A DNA stretch of 34,188 nt. It comes from a virus. Below the pieces are notes generated by a model. That model did no database searches. It was not told the origin of the DNA and saw only the letters and a program-made list of their open reading frames with translations. The stretch spans positions 1-34,188 of the IMG/VR virus record IMGVR_UViG_3300027734_000016. One strand, written 5' to 3'. Both the position numbers and the translations under genes were made by a program. This document shows, one piece after another, positions 8,568 through 15,372 of the stretch (within the stretch, counting starts at the first letter, position 1; every line of letters starts with the position of its first letter).

Positions 8568-10141
8568 TGGCTGAAAACATTGTTTGGGATGCGCCTAAAG
8601 AAGCTATTGCATGGGATGAGCCTAAGTCTAATGAATTGACATGGGAAAATGTCAAAAAAGGCGTAATGAATATTGCGCCATCTGCGCTCATTAATGTTGC
8701 AAAACCTTTTTATGGCTTAAATCAAGCAGCATGGCAATTAGCTGGCAAAGTAGCACCATCTGTAGCTAATATGGGTGATTACCCCGTTGAGCTGTTAAAC
8801 AAGCGTCAAGCTGCGTTAAATGCAGAAGCAGGGCCAGCGTCTAAATTTACTACTGAGCCAGCAGCATTAATAGGTGAAAATTTAGGCCCTACAGCAATAG
8901 CAAACAGAGTAATGGCTGCTAAAAACTTTATTCCTAGTTTTGGCAATATGTTTGCAACAAACACAGCATTAGGAGCTGGTACAGCTTTTGCTAATCCAGA
9001 AAAAACTGGTTTAACACCAGAAGAATTTGGCAAAGAAAAGACCAAAAGCATGGCTATTGGTGCAGCAGTACCAGCAGCCTTAACTATTGGTGGTGGCGCA
9101 GTTACTAACGCTATTAGCCCACAATTTACTAAAGAAGCACAAAACTTAATAAACAGAGGTGTTGAATTAACACCTGGTCAGCGCATGGGTGGTATGCTTA
9201 AATCTTTAGAAGATAAGCTAACTAGCTATCCTGTAGTAGGCGGCATGATTGAAAGAGGTCGTGCAAAAAGTATTGAAGGCTTTGACAAAGCAGCATTTAA
9301 ACAAGTTTTAGAGCCTATTAATGGTGTTGCACCAAAAGAAGCTGGCAGAGAAGGTATGCAAGTCGTAGAGCAACAAGTAAAAGCTGCTTATAACGAGCTA
9401 TTACCTAAGTTAAATTTTAGCGCCACGCCCGATTTTAGAGCAAATATGGCTCAATTAACTCAATTATCTGAAGGCTTGCCTAATAATTTAGGCGACACAT
9501 TTAAAAAGAATATTCAACAAATAATTGGTACAAGACTAGGCCCACAAGGCACAATGGATGGCACAGACTTTAAAAAAGTAGAGTCTGAATTATCTAAAAA
9601 AGCTAAAGCGTATGGCAAATCTATTATTGCAAGCGAGCAAGACTTAGGTGACGCATACAAACAGGCTTTAGTAAATTTACGCACAGCATTAGCTGAAAGC
9701 AATCCAAAACAAGCTGCTGAATTAGCTAAAACTAACGCTGCTTTTGCTAGATTAAGCATTGTGCGTGACGCTGCTACAAAAGCTAATACACAAGATATGT
9801 TTACTCCTGCACAATTAGCTGCTGCTGTGCGAAAAGCAGACGAGTCAGCAGGTAAAAACAGGACAGCAACAGGCACAGCGTTAATGCAAGACTTGTCTGA
9901 TGCTGCTGTTGCTACATTACCTAACAAAATACCAGACTCAGGAACAGTAGGCAGAGGTAATGTTGCAAGTCCATTTGGTTGGGCTGCGGGTACTGTTGCT
10001 TCAATTCCTTATTCTTTAGCAGACATAGGATTAGCAAATAGACCTGATATTGTGAGAAAATTAGCAGACACGCTAAGAGGCAAGTCAGCTTACGCTACTG
10101 GTCCTGCTGTAAACAAAGCACTTGGAGAAAAAGATGAGTAG
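8567..10141 (+). CDS. Large internal virion / DNA-ejection protein
   Basis: 524 residues, mostly helical and Ala/Lys-rich. Residues 1-30 hold a short repeat (IVWDAPKEAIAWDEPKSNEL, then TWENVKKG), which looks like a peptide that binds other core proteins. Residues about 150-185 form a hydrophobic stretch (AIGAAVPAALTIGGGAVTNA) that could insert in a membrane during ejection, and a second such segment occurs near residue 465. The rest reads as long amphipathic helices. This matches the ejection proteins that make the trans-envelope channel in podoviruses (functional class of T7 gp16/P22 gp16), though no peptidoglycan-lytic motif is visible. It ends by overlapping the following fibre gene by 8 bases. 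Confidence 0.55.
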   Translation: MAENIVWDAPKEAIAWDEPKSNELTWENVKKGVMNIAPSALINVAKPFYGLNQAAWQLAGKVAPSVANMGDYPVELLNKRQAALNAEAGPASKFTTEPAALIGENLGPTAIANRVMAAKNFIPSFGNMFATNTALGAGTAFANPEKTGLTPEEFGKEKTKSMAIGAAVPAALTIGGGAVTNAISPQFTKEAQNLINRGVELTPGQRMGGMLKSLEDKLTSYPVVGGMIERGRAKSIEGFDKAAFKQVLEPINGVAPKEAGREGMQVVEQQVKAAYNELLPKLNFSATPDFRANMAQLTQLSEGLPNNLGDTFKKNIQQIIGTRLGPQGTMDGTDFKKVESELSKKAKAYGKSIIASEQDLGDAYKQALVNLRTALAESNPKQAAELAKTNAAFARLSIVRDAATKANTQDMFTPAQLAAAVRKADESAGKNRTATGTALMQDLSDAAVATLPNKIPDSGTVGRGNVASPFGWAAGTVASIPYSLADIGLANRPDIVRKLADTLRGKSAYATGPAVNKALGEKDE

Positions 10142-10373
10142 AAACGGCAGCGGTACCTATAACTTACCTGCAGGCAATCCTGTAGTAACAGGGACAACTA
10201 TTACAAGTAGTTGGGCTAATACAACTATGCAAAACATTGCTGACGGACTAACTCAATCAGTAGCTTCAGACGGTCAAACACCGATGTCAGGAGCATTGAA
10301 TATGGCAACAAATAACATTAATAATGTTGGTACACTAACAGCCTTAACAGGCATCTTTGGCGGGACATACTAA
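10134..10373 (+). CDS. Tail fibre N-terminal / fibre-attachment protein
   Basis: 79 residues from the ATG at 10134, which follows a GGAGAAA ribosome site inside the end of the previous gene; an in-frame start further upstream would lie before that site. The N-terminus (MSRNGSGTYNLPAGNPVVTG, then TTITSSWANTTM) is the well-known virion-attachment start of many tail fibres in beta- and gammaproteobacterial phages, followed by DGLTQSVASDGQTPMSG. Here the reading frame stops after GIFGGTY and a second fibre protein starts one base later. The normal one-piece fibre is therefore split into an anchor and a distal protein, or this is a separate anchor subunit. Confidence 0.7.
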   Translation: MSRNGSGTYNLPAGNPVVTGTTITSSWANTTMQNIADGLTQSVASDGQTPMSGALNMATNNINNVGTLTALTGIFGGTY

Positions 10374-10374
10374 A

Positions 10375-12027
10375 ATGGCACAAACGGGCTACACTCCAAT
10401 CTCGATTTATTATTCTTCTACAGCTACCAATGTCCCTACGGCTGGTAACTTAGTAGCTGGAGAATTAGCTATAAACACCGCAGACGGAAAACTTTTCTAT
10501 AAAGATTCTAGTGGCGTAGTGCAAGTTATTGGCACTAAAGGTGGCGTAGGTTCTTCCACAACTACTCAAGTCCTTTATAACTCTAGTGGATTGGTAGTTG
10601 GTTCTGCCAATATGACCTTTAGCGGTACAGCTTTAACTTTAGCTAATGATGCTTCTATATCAGGTCTTACTGTTGGTAAGGGTGGTGGTGCTCAATCTAC
10701 AAGCACCGCTTTTGGTTATCAAGCATTAAACGCAACAAACACAGGTTCTGGTGAAGTTGCTATTGGTTATGAATCATTAAAAGCAAATACAAGTGGAAAT
10801 TACAATATTGGTATTGGCTATCGGACTTTGTTGGTAAATACTACTGGCGGTTCAAATATTGCTATCGGCAATGCTTCACTTACAGCAAATACAACTGCTT
10901 CATATAATACTGGTGTAGGCGATAGCACTTTATCAGCAAATACTACTGGAACTGGAAACTCAGGGTTTGGACAGGCGGCTTTATATTTAACTACAACTGG
11001 TTCTTACAATACTGGCTTAGGTCAAGGTGCTTTACAAAACAACACCACCGCATCTTACAACACAACAGTAGGTTATCAAGCTGGATATTCAAACACAACA
11101 GGTCAAGGTATAACCGCAGTAGGCTATGGAGCTGGGAGGCTAAATACTACAGCTGGTGGTCAAACATTTGTCGGATATCAAGCTGGGTTTAATGCAACAG
11201 GCTCAAATAATACTGCTATTGGCTCTTCTGCTGGTACAAGCATAACAACAGGAACTGGTAATACTTTAATTGGCTCGCAAGCTGGTCAAAATATGACTAC
11301 GGGAGTGCAAAATACTTTTATTGGTGGCGCATGGAACACTAATGGCGCTGGATATTATGTAACTACGGGTTCTAAAAACACCATTATTGGTGGTTATGAC
11401 GGCAACCAAGGCGGTGTAGACATCCGAACATCAAGTAACAACATTGTGTTATCTGATGGTGATGGTAATCCTAGAGGAAGATGCGATAGTTCTGCAAATT
11501 GGACTTTTTTGAATAATGTAACAGTTGATAGTTATTTTGGTTTAGCAGTGGCAGCTAATAGTGCGGCTGTATTTGATATGTCTGCCGCTATAAACCAAAG
11601 AATTGGTATGCGTATTAATACAAGTAATTCGCCAGGAAGTGGTTCATTTATATCTTTTACTAATTTATCAGGAAATGTAGCTGGTTCTATTACTCATACT
11701 GGCACTACTACTGTTGCTTACAACACTTCTTCTGACTATCGCCTAAAAGAAAACATTGCACCAATGACAGGTGCTTTGGCTAAAGTTCAAGCATTAAAAC
11801 CATGCACATACACATGGAAAGAAGATGGCACAGATGGTCAAGGATTTATTGCCCATGAATTAGCTGAAGTTTGTCCACAGGCAGTTACTTTTGAAAAAGA
11901 TGCTGTAGATGATGAAGGAAACCCAAAGTATCAAGGCGTTGATACCTCATTCCTTGTTGCTACATTAGCAGCCGCCATTCAAGAACTCAAGGCAGAGTTT
12001 GATGCCTACAAAGCAACCCACCCTTAA
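10375..12027 (+). CDS. Tail fibre/spike with 17-residue repeats and S74 intramolecular chaperone
   Basis: 550 residues from the ATG at 10375; an in-frame TTG at 10357 lacks a better ribosome site and overlaps the anchor gene. Residues 1-100 form a capsid/anchor-binding region (GELAINTADGKLFYKDSSG). Residues about 113-315 hold twelve near-exact 17-residue repeats of the type (V/I)GY.AL..NTTG.YNT. A C-terminal peptidase S74 chaperone starts at SDYRLKENI and contains GFIAHELAEVCPQAV and a final helix (FLVATLAAAIQELKAEFDAY). S74 domains trimerise the fibre and usually cleave themselves off before the conserved Ser. This is the best candidate for the host-receptor-binding protein. Confidence 0.88.
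   Translation: MAQTGYTPISIYYSSTATNVPTAGNLVAGELAINTADGKLFYKDSSGVVQVIGTKGGVGSSTTTQVLYNSSGLVVGSANMTFSGTALTLANDASISGLTVGKGGGAQSTSTAFGYQALNATNTGSGEVAIGYESLKANTSGNYNIGIGYRTLLVNTTGGSNIAIGNASLTANTTASYNTGVGDSTLSANTTGTGNSGFGQAALYLTTTGSYNTGLGQGALQNNTTASYNTTVGYQAGYSNTTGQGITAVGYGAGRLNTTAGGQTFVGYQAGFNATGSNNTAIGSSAGTSITTGTGNTLIGSQAGQNMTTGVQNTFIGGAWNTNGAGYYVTTGSKNTIIGGYDGNQGGVDIRTSSNNIVLSDGDGNPRGRCDSSANWTFLNNVTVDSYFGLAVAANSAAVFDMSAAINQRIGMRINTSNSPGSGSFISFTNLSGNVAGSITHTGTTTVAYNTSSDYRLKENIAPMTGALAKVQALKPCTYTWKEDGTDGQGFIAHELAEVCPQAVTFEKDAVDDEGNPKYQGVDTSFLVATLAAAIQELKAEFDAYKATHP
10711..11319 (+). repeat. Twelve 51-bp coding repeats in the tail fibre
   Basis: The DNA encodes about twelve consecutive 17-residue units (one is 16) with a conserved Gly at position 2, a Leu/Gly near position 6 and NTT near position 9. 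The amino-acid periodicity is strong while codons differ between copies, so the array is old and selected at protein level. It resembles beta-roll or left-handed-helix repeats of surface adhesins. Confidence 0.85.
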
Positions 12028-12038
12028 AGGAAAATAAA

Positions 12039-12308
12039 ATGGCATTTGAAACTTTAACTCAAGCAGAATTAGATAGCATGAAGATTAGCCCTGTTGCACA
12101 GGCTACGCCTACCGCAGAACAAATCGCCCAGCACTACAACGCTGCAATCGATAGCGTAAACCTGCTCAACGCTGGCAAACCTGAAGATATGACTGATGAA
12201 GATTGGGCAGATACAGTTAAGCGTAATAAAGAGCATTTAAACATTATGCTGGCTAAAGACTTTTGGACTACAGAAGATTTGAAGCCATTGCAGGATGCAG
12301 CAAAATAA
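12039..12308 (+). CDS. Hypothetical protein downstream of the tail fibre
   Basis: 89 residues with an AAAGGAAAATAAA ribosome site. It is acidic and helical (TAEQIAQHYNAAIDSVNLLN, then MTDEDWADTVKRNKEHLNIM). It sits between the fibre and the lysis cassette, where many phages carry a small fibre-assembly chaperone or an accessory fibre protein. I recognise no family with certainty, so a fibre-related role is only suggested by position. Confidence 0.55.
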   Translation: MAFETLTQAELDSMKISPVAQATPTAEQIAQHYNAAIDSVNLLNAGKPEDMTDEDWADTVKRNKEHLNIMLAKDFWTTEDLKPLQDAAK

Positions 12309-12325
12309 CCACAAAAGGAAATAAC

Positions 12326-12544
12326 ATGGAAAACATAAAGAAAAACCAAGTTACGATTGACGATGTAGAGTATGAGTTTTCAGACATGAAGCCTGAACAG
12401 CAGGCAATGGTTAATCATTTAATTGACCTAGACCGTAAAATTGGTAGTTCACAATTTAACCTTGACCAGCTTAATGTTGGCAAACAAGCGTTTCTGACTA
12501 TGTTGCGTGAGTCACTTGCTAAAGTAGATGAGGTAATACAATGA
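12326..12544 (+). CDS. Small conserved phage protein (DUF6447-like)
   Basis: 72 residues from the ATG at 12326, which follows ACAAAAGGAAATAAC. The pattern VTIDDVEYEFSDMKPEQQAM, then HLIDLDRKIGSSQFNLDQLN resembles the small DUF6447 type found in aquatic phages: a short beta start with a D-x-Y motif, then two helices ending in LRESLAKVDEVIQ. Function is unknown. Its stop overlaps the ATG of the next gene (ATGA), the first of a chain of four-base overlaps that continues through the lysis genes. Confidence 0.65.
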   Translation: MENIKKNQVTIDDVEYEFSDMKPEQQAMVNHLIDLDRKIGSSQFNLDQLNVGKQAFLTMLRESLAKVDEVIQ

Positions 12545-12684
12545 ATTTTACATTTACATGGATATTGGATAAATTTGGTTTACAGCCAAAAATTACCTTT
12601 ACTGAAGCACCTAAGCCTGCTGCTAAAAAAGTAGCAAAAAAGACTGTTAAAAAAACGACTACTCGCAACACAACTAAAAAGTGA
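12541..12684 (+). CDS. 47-residue protein with lysine/threonine-rich basic tail
   Basis: This short gene starts at the ATGA overlap with the previous gene and ends in a GTGA overlap with the next, which is strong evidence that it is translated. Residues 1-25 are mixed and aromatic (FTFTWILDKFGLQPKIT). Residues 26-47 are a highly basic tail (AAKKVAKKTVKKTTTRNTTK) like histone H1-type or other nonspecific DNA-binding tails. It may coat DNA or be a small virion component. No family is recognised. Confidence 0.65.
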   Translation: MNFTFTWILDKFGLQPKITFTEAPKPAAKKVAKKTVKKTTTRNTTKK

Positions 12685-12896
12685 GTATTTTTGTGGACAT
12701 TGACCCTATTAAATTTGGCGTAACTTGGCAAAAAGTAGAAGCTATGGAGCATGAAGTAGCTGAATTACGCAAAGATGTTAAAGCATTACTTGAATTAGCC
12801 AATAAGGGTCGTGGTGGCTTTTGGGCTGGCATGGCAATCGTGTCAGCTTTTTCTACTTTTATAGGCTTTGTAGCTCATTACTTTACAGGCAAATGA
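12681..12896 (+). CDS. Holin-like membrane protein with cytoplasmic coiled segment
   Basis: 71 residues starting at GTG in a GTGA overlap. The first half is a charged helix (WQKVEAMEHEVAELRKDVKA, then LLEL). The second half is one transmembrane segment (GFWAGMAIVSAFSTFIGFVA, then HYF) ending TGK. This layout, a coiled region followed by a C-terminal membrane helix, is typical of small phage holin-like or holin-accessory proteins located next to endolysins. It overlaps the next gene by ATGA. The topology is visible; the pore-forming role is inferred from the lysis neighbourhood. Confidence 0.65.
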   Translation: MSIFVDIDPIKFGVTWQKVEAMEHEVAELRKDVKALLELANKGRGGFWAGMAIVSAFSTFIGFVAHYFTGK

Positions 12897-13066
12897 AATC
12901 ACGCACAATGTGGTTTTCGTTTTTGCTTGTAGTGTTTGGCGCACTATTTGACAATTTTTCGTATTTACAAAATATTATTGACCAAAGGTACTATGGCATA
13001 TTGTTGGTTGGCGTTGGTGTTATTGTCGCTGTATTGCGTTTTCTCACTACTGGGCCTGTAAAATGA
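12893..13066 (+). CDS. Holin (two-transmembrane, DUF7940-like)
   Basis: 57 residues starting at the ATGA overlap at 12893. Two hydrophobic helices, WFSFLLVVFGALFDNF and YGILLVGVGVIVAVLRFL, are separated by a short loop (SYLQNIIDQRY). The end RFLTTGPVK matches a recurrent phage holin type (the LRxxTT ending). It lies between another membrane protein and the Rz/Rz1 spanins and upstream of the endolysin, which makes it the most likely class II holin controlling lysis timing. It overlaps the next gene by ATGA. Confidence 0.72.
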   Translation: MKSRTMWFSFLLVVFGALFDNFSYLQNIIDQRYYGILLVGVGVIVAVLRFLTTGPVK

Positions 13067-13467
13067 TATTCCCTATTAGCACATACATTTATGCTGCGCT
13101 TTTTGCATTAGCTGTTGCAGGTTTTGGATATGGTCGTTATCAACATAATGCGCTGGTAGAATACAAAGCAGAAGTTAAAGCTGTTGCAGAAAAACAAAAA
13201 GCACACATTGAGTCAATTACTAAACAGCAATTATTAGTCACTAAAGGAATTGAAAAGGAATATGATGCGAAACTTACTCTTTTGCGTAACTATTATGCTA
13301 ACGGGGTGCGTAACACCAGTAGCGGTGCAATGCCCGCCAATGGCACAACCACCTTCCCAATTGATGCTGTCACCACCTACAACTTACTTGCTGGACAATG
13401 CGCTGAAACAACGCAGCAATTAGTCAGTCTGCAAGAGTGGTTAAATCAACAAATAGGCATTAAATGA
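13063..13467 (+). CDS. Rz: Inner-membrane spanin (Rz-like)
   Basis: 134 residues. It has an N-terminal transmembrane anchor (TYIYAALFALAVAGFGYGRY) and a long periplasmic coiled coil (LVEYKAEVKAVAEKQKAHIE). Its C-terminal part is moderately conserved and contains CAETTQQLVSLQEWLNQQI. This is the standard plan of Rz i-spanins that join the outer-membrane lipoprotein Rz1 to fuse the two membranes at the last step of lysis. The matching Rz1 is encoded inside this gene in another frame (13265-13423), which makes the identification firm. Start and stop overlap the holin and the endolysin by four bases. Confidence 0.85.
   Translation: MIFPISTYIYAALFALAVAGFGYGRYQHNALVEYKAEVKAVAEKQKAHIESITKQQLLVTKGIEKEYDAKLTLLRNYYANGVRNTSSGAMPANGTTTFPIDAVTTYNLLAGQCAETTQQLVSLQEWLNQQIGIK
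13265..13423 (+). CDS. Rz1: Outer-membrane spanin lipoprotein (Rz1), embedded in Rz
   Basis: A 52-residue reading frame lies entirely inside Rz in the +1 frame. It begins MRNLLFCVTIMLTGCVTPVA: a short basic start, a hydrophobic segment and a lipobox LTGC with the lipidated Cys at residue 15. The remainder is Pro-rich (CPPMAQPPSQLMLSPPTTYL), which is the hallmark of Rz1 o-spanins. The stop TAG is at 13421-13423. The gene is too short for standard gene finders and is easily missed. Rz and Rz1 would form the complex spanning the periplasm, so the host must have an outer membrane. Confidence 0.88.
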   Translation: MRNLLFCVTIMLTGCVTPVAVQCPPMAQPPSQLMLSPPTTYLLDNALKQRSN

Positions 13468-13973
13468 GTAATTTTCAAGAATGTTTAGATTTGGTATTAA
13501 AATCTGAAGGTGGCTGGGTAAACAATCCAGCAGACCCAGGTGGTGAAACAAATCTAGGGGTCACCAAGCGAGTTTGGGAAGAATATGTAGGTCATGCTGT
13601 AGATAACCTTAAAAAGCTCACCAAAGCCGATGTAGCCCCGTTATACGAATTAAAATACTGGAGACCTTGTTACTGTGAAGTATTACCTAGAGGACTCGAT
13701 TTTGTTGTCTTTTCAATGGGAGTTAACGCAGGGCCAGGAAGAAGCGTTAAGCTGCTTCAGCAGTCTATTGGCTGCGTACCTGATGGTATTATTGGCCCAA
13801 AAACAAGAGACCTTATTTCATCCAGTAATGGCGCAAATCTTGTCGCAAAATTCTCTGAAGCTAGACGGGAATATTACAAGTCATTAAAGACTTTTCCTAT
13901 ATTTGGTAAAGGCTGGCTTGCTAGAGTAGATAGAGAAGAAGCCGAAGCCTTGGATATGGCTAAAAACGGCTAA
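13464..13973 (+). CDS. Endolysin, glycoside hydrolase family 108 muramidase
   Basis: 169 residues. Residues 12-34 contain KSEGGWVNNPADPGGETNLG, the GH108 signature with catalytic Glu15. It is followed by TKADVAPLYELKYWRPC. The C-terminal part, from MGVNAGPGRSVKLLQQSIGC on (VPDGIIGPKT), is the predicted peptidoglycan-binding domain paired with GH108. It has no signal peptide, so it needs the holin to reach the cell wall. The gene starts in an ATGA overlap with Rz, and its stop overlaps the convergent stop of the leftward gene at 13970. Confidence 0.93.
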   Translation: MSNFQECLDLVLKSEGGWVNNPADPGGETNLGVTKRVWEEYVGHAVDNLKKLTKADVAPLYELKYWRPCYCEVLPRGLDFVVFSMGVNAGPGRSVKLLQQSIGCVPDGIIGPKTRDLISSSNGANLVAKFSEARREYYKSLKTFPIFGKGWLARVDREEAEALDMAKNG

Positions 13974-14176
13974 CGAATACGCATTACTTTAGCTTTTTTC
14001 ATTACTAATTCGTACTCTTTTTTAGCGTTGTCATCAAGTTTGCGTAATGGCAATTCTTGGTAATACTTCCATTTAGCTAAATACTCAGGTAATTCTGATG
14101 GTGGCACATAGCCATGCAATTTCCAACGAATAGTGATGTCTGTACCAACGGGCGTGTAAATGTAGTCGTTGTCCAT
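13970..14176 (-). CDS. Small hypothetical early protein
   Basis: 68 residues from the ATG at 14176, which overlaps the stop of the upstream gene (TAATG) and is preceded by GGAGAG. A longer frame upstream exists but would run through another gene. The sequence has an aromatic start (MDNDYIYTPVGTDITIRWKL, then HGYVPPSE) and a basic helical end (LDDNAKKEYELVMKKAKVMR). It is the last gene of the leftward seven-gene early block and its stop overlaps the endolysin stop. No family is recognised. Confidence 0.6.
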   Translation of the reverse strand: MDNDYIYTPVGTDITIRWKLHGYVPPSELPEYLAKWKYYQELPLRKLDDNAKKEYELVMKKAKVMRIR

Positions 14177-14271
14177 TATTTGCTCTCCATGTGAATTAAA
14201 ACAATAATTACAATGATTATTGCCCACGCTATCATTCCGCTTAATGCCATAGCAGTCATAAAAATAGTCAT
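14176..14271 (-). CDS. 31-residue single-pass membrane peptide
   Basis: Start and stop are coupled to both neighbours (ATGA at the start, TAATG at the stop), which supports translation. The peptide has one hydrophobic span, MALSGMIAWAIIIVIIVLIH, followed by MESK. Such short membrane peptides in early operons can inhibit host membrane processes or regulate lysis, but no specific function can be assigned. Confidence 0.6.
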   Translation of the reverse strand: MTIFMTAMALSGMIAWAIIIVIIVLIHMESK

Positions 14272-14435
14272 TTTTTAACCTTTTTTGCTGGTACTTTATA
14301 TTCATCAATAGCTTGTTTAAGCATAGCTAATATTCCATATTGCACAAGAATTTCTAGGCCTGCTTTGTCAAAATGCACTAATGCGTCTGCTGACCCGTCT
14401 TTATGCTCTTTTACAATTTCAACTCTGATGTCCAT
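14268..14435 (-). CDS. Small hypothetical early protein
   Basis: 55 residues with a good ribosome site (GAGGAA, 5 bases before the ATG at 14435). The sequence MDIRVEIVKEHKDGSADALV, then HFDKAGLEILVQYGILAMLK suggests a beta hairpin followed by two helices, with a Lys-rich end (KVPAKKVKK). It overlaps the upstream gene by 17 bases and the downstream gene by four. I recognise similar short phage proteins with an acidic, helix-ending core but no functional family. Confidence 0.6.
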   Translation of the reverse strand: MDIRVEIVKEHKDGSADALVHFDKAGLEILVQYGILAMLKQAIDEYKVPAKKVKK

Positions 14436-14610
14436 ACATTTCCTCATAAGTTAACCAAGGTTTTTGCTGCAATTTATAGCCAAACGCATAAAATAAAGGA
14501 TTAAAATTAGCAACAATGCGTCTTTTAGCGTCTAAAGTAGTACCGCTAATCTTCAAAACATTGTCTATTTGACCTGCCAGCTTAAACATATCATTCTTCA
14601 AATAAGTCAT
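14419..14610 (-). CDS. Small hypothetical early protein
   Basis: 63 residues if the ATG at 14610 is used, or 56 from the ATG at 14589, which lies one base after the upstream stop and is an equally good choice. The core KLAGQIDNVLKISGTTLDAK is followed by NPLFYAFGYKLQQKPWLTYE. It is predicted alpha-helical and basic. Tight overlaps on both sides place it in the same leftward transcript. No domain is recognised. Confidence 0.6.
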   Translation of the reverse strand: MTYLKNDMFKLAGQIDNVLKISGTTLDAKRRIVANFNPLFYAFGYKLQQKPWLTYEEMYGHQS

Positions 14611-14857
14611 GTATTCCCATTTCCTCTCTAGCTCTAACAGACTTTAAATAGTTTTTAAGTGCTTTGTCATCTTCTTTAAAAATTTTATTAAACAGTCTGT
14701 GCGTAGCATACCTTGGCGTATGCTCGTAAAAAGTCCCATGAAGCACATAATAGCTAAATGCGCTGCAAGCCAACTCAAACTCTTTACAATCATCTTGTTG
14801 GTCGCACCTGTCGCATGGGGATTCGCCCTCAAAAACTCTGCGAATGTAGGTATCCAT
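14591..14857 (-). CDS. Small four-cysteine protein
   Basis: 88 residues from the ATG at 14857 (TGATG overlap with the upstream stop); a TTG three bases earlier is less likely. Residues 13-38 hold a compact Cys cluster, PCDRCDQQDDCKEFELACSA, with Cys at 15, 18, 24 and 31. It is followed by an aromatic helix (FSYYVLHG) and a charged C-terminal helix. The spacing suggests a small zinc or iron-sulphur site of a type I have seen in other phage early proteins. Its role is unknown; DNA or RNA binding is only a guess. Confidence 0.65.
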   Translation of the reverse strand: MDTYIRRVFEGESPCDRCDQQDDCKEFELACSAFSYYVLHGTFYEHTPRYATHRLFNKIFKEDDKALKNYLKSVRAREEMGIHDLFEE

Positions 14858-15084
14858 CAATACTTGGATAACTTACTAAACATGACTCTACCTTGTTGAT
14901 TTTTATAAGCAAAAGTAGAAAATGCTTCAGGTGACTCATTGTGCAGCTCAAACAAAACTTCATCAATTCTTTTAGATGTTGCGTCAACAAGGTCATCTGA
15001 CATTTTGTCACGCAAATCGCCATATATACCGCTTGACGCTGCTTTTAAACGCTTTTGTTGCTCTACTGATAGTTTGATATTCAT
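14857..15084 (-). CDS. Small hypothetical early protein
   Basis: 75 residues, starting in an ATGA overlap with the first gene of the block. It begins MNIKLSVEQQKRLKAASSGI and continues with acidic/basic helices (KMSDDLVDATSKRIDEVLFE). It ends in a basic tail (KNQQGRVMFSKLSKY). It looks like a small helical, nucleic-acid-binding or inhibitor-type early protein. No family is identified. Confidence 0.6.
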   Translation of the reverse strand: MNIKLSVEQQKRLKAASSGIYGDLRDKMSDDLVDATSKRIDEVLFELHNESPEAFSTFAYKNQQGRVMFSKLSKY

Positions 15085-15287
15085 ACATTCGCCTCTACTT
15101 GTTTTTGAAATTTGTCCCAGTCTAGCGCAATAATCATCTCTAATACGCTAATGTCTGTGTTAGCAATACGCACATCTTCAATTTCTACATCGCCTGTGTA
15201 GCCAATGTCATCTTCTGGCTCAATCATGTAAAAATCTACATCAAGTAATGTGTCGCCTAAATATACTGAAGTCATTTGTAAGTCCAT
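15081..15287 (-). CDS. First gene of the leftward early block, acidic hypothetical protein
   Basis: 68 residues, strongly acidic (YMIEPEDDIGYTGDVEIEDV), and ending DWDKFQKQVEANV. It is preceded by AGGGGAAAC as ribosome site and by a leader hairpin at 15306-15321. A promoter overlapping the palindromic site lies further upstream. Small acidic proteins as first genes of early operons often mimic DNA or bind host enzymes, but nothing here proves that. Confidence 0.62.
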   Translation of the reverse strand: MDLQMTSVYLGDTLLDVDFYMIEPEDDIGYTGDVEIEDVRIANTDISVLEMIIALDWDKFQKQVEANV

Positions 15288-15305
15288 TTTGTTTCCCCTT
15301 GTTAA

Positions 15306-15321
15306 GCAGCGAAATTGCTGC
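15306..15321 (-). promoter_or_regulatory. Leader hairpin of the leftward small-gene block
   Basis: Five perfect base pairs (GCAGC/GCTGC) close a six-base loop, 19 bases upstream of the start codon at 15287, with the ribosome site AGGGGAA between. The same loop and inner pairs occur ahead of the other leftward operon (17577-17592), where the two outer pairs are changed but still match. Confidence 0.6.
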
Positions 15322-15337
15322 GTTAGAAGTAATTTAA

Positions 15338-15372
15338 CTCAGGTTTTATGGCAAAAACTTGACCTAGGTCAA
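15338..15372 (-). promoter_or_regulatory. Promoter with operator palindrome over the -35 box
   Basis: On the minus strand TTGACC (15372-15367), 16 bases, then CATAAA (15350-15345) form a plausible sigma-70 promoter for the block that starts at 15287. The -35 box is the left half of the perfect 14-bp palindrome TTGACCTAGGTCAA (15359-15372). A protein bound there would block or activate this promoter. The other half can act as a -35 box on the plus strand (TTGACC, 18 bases, AATAAT). Confidence 0.55.
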
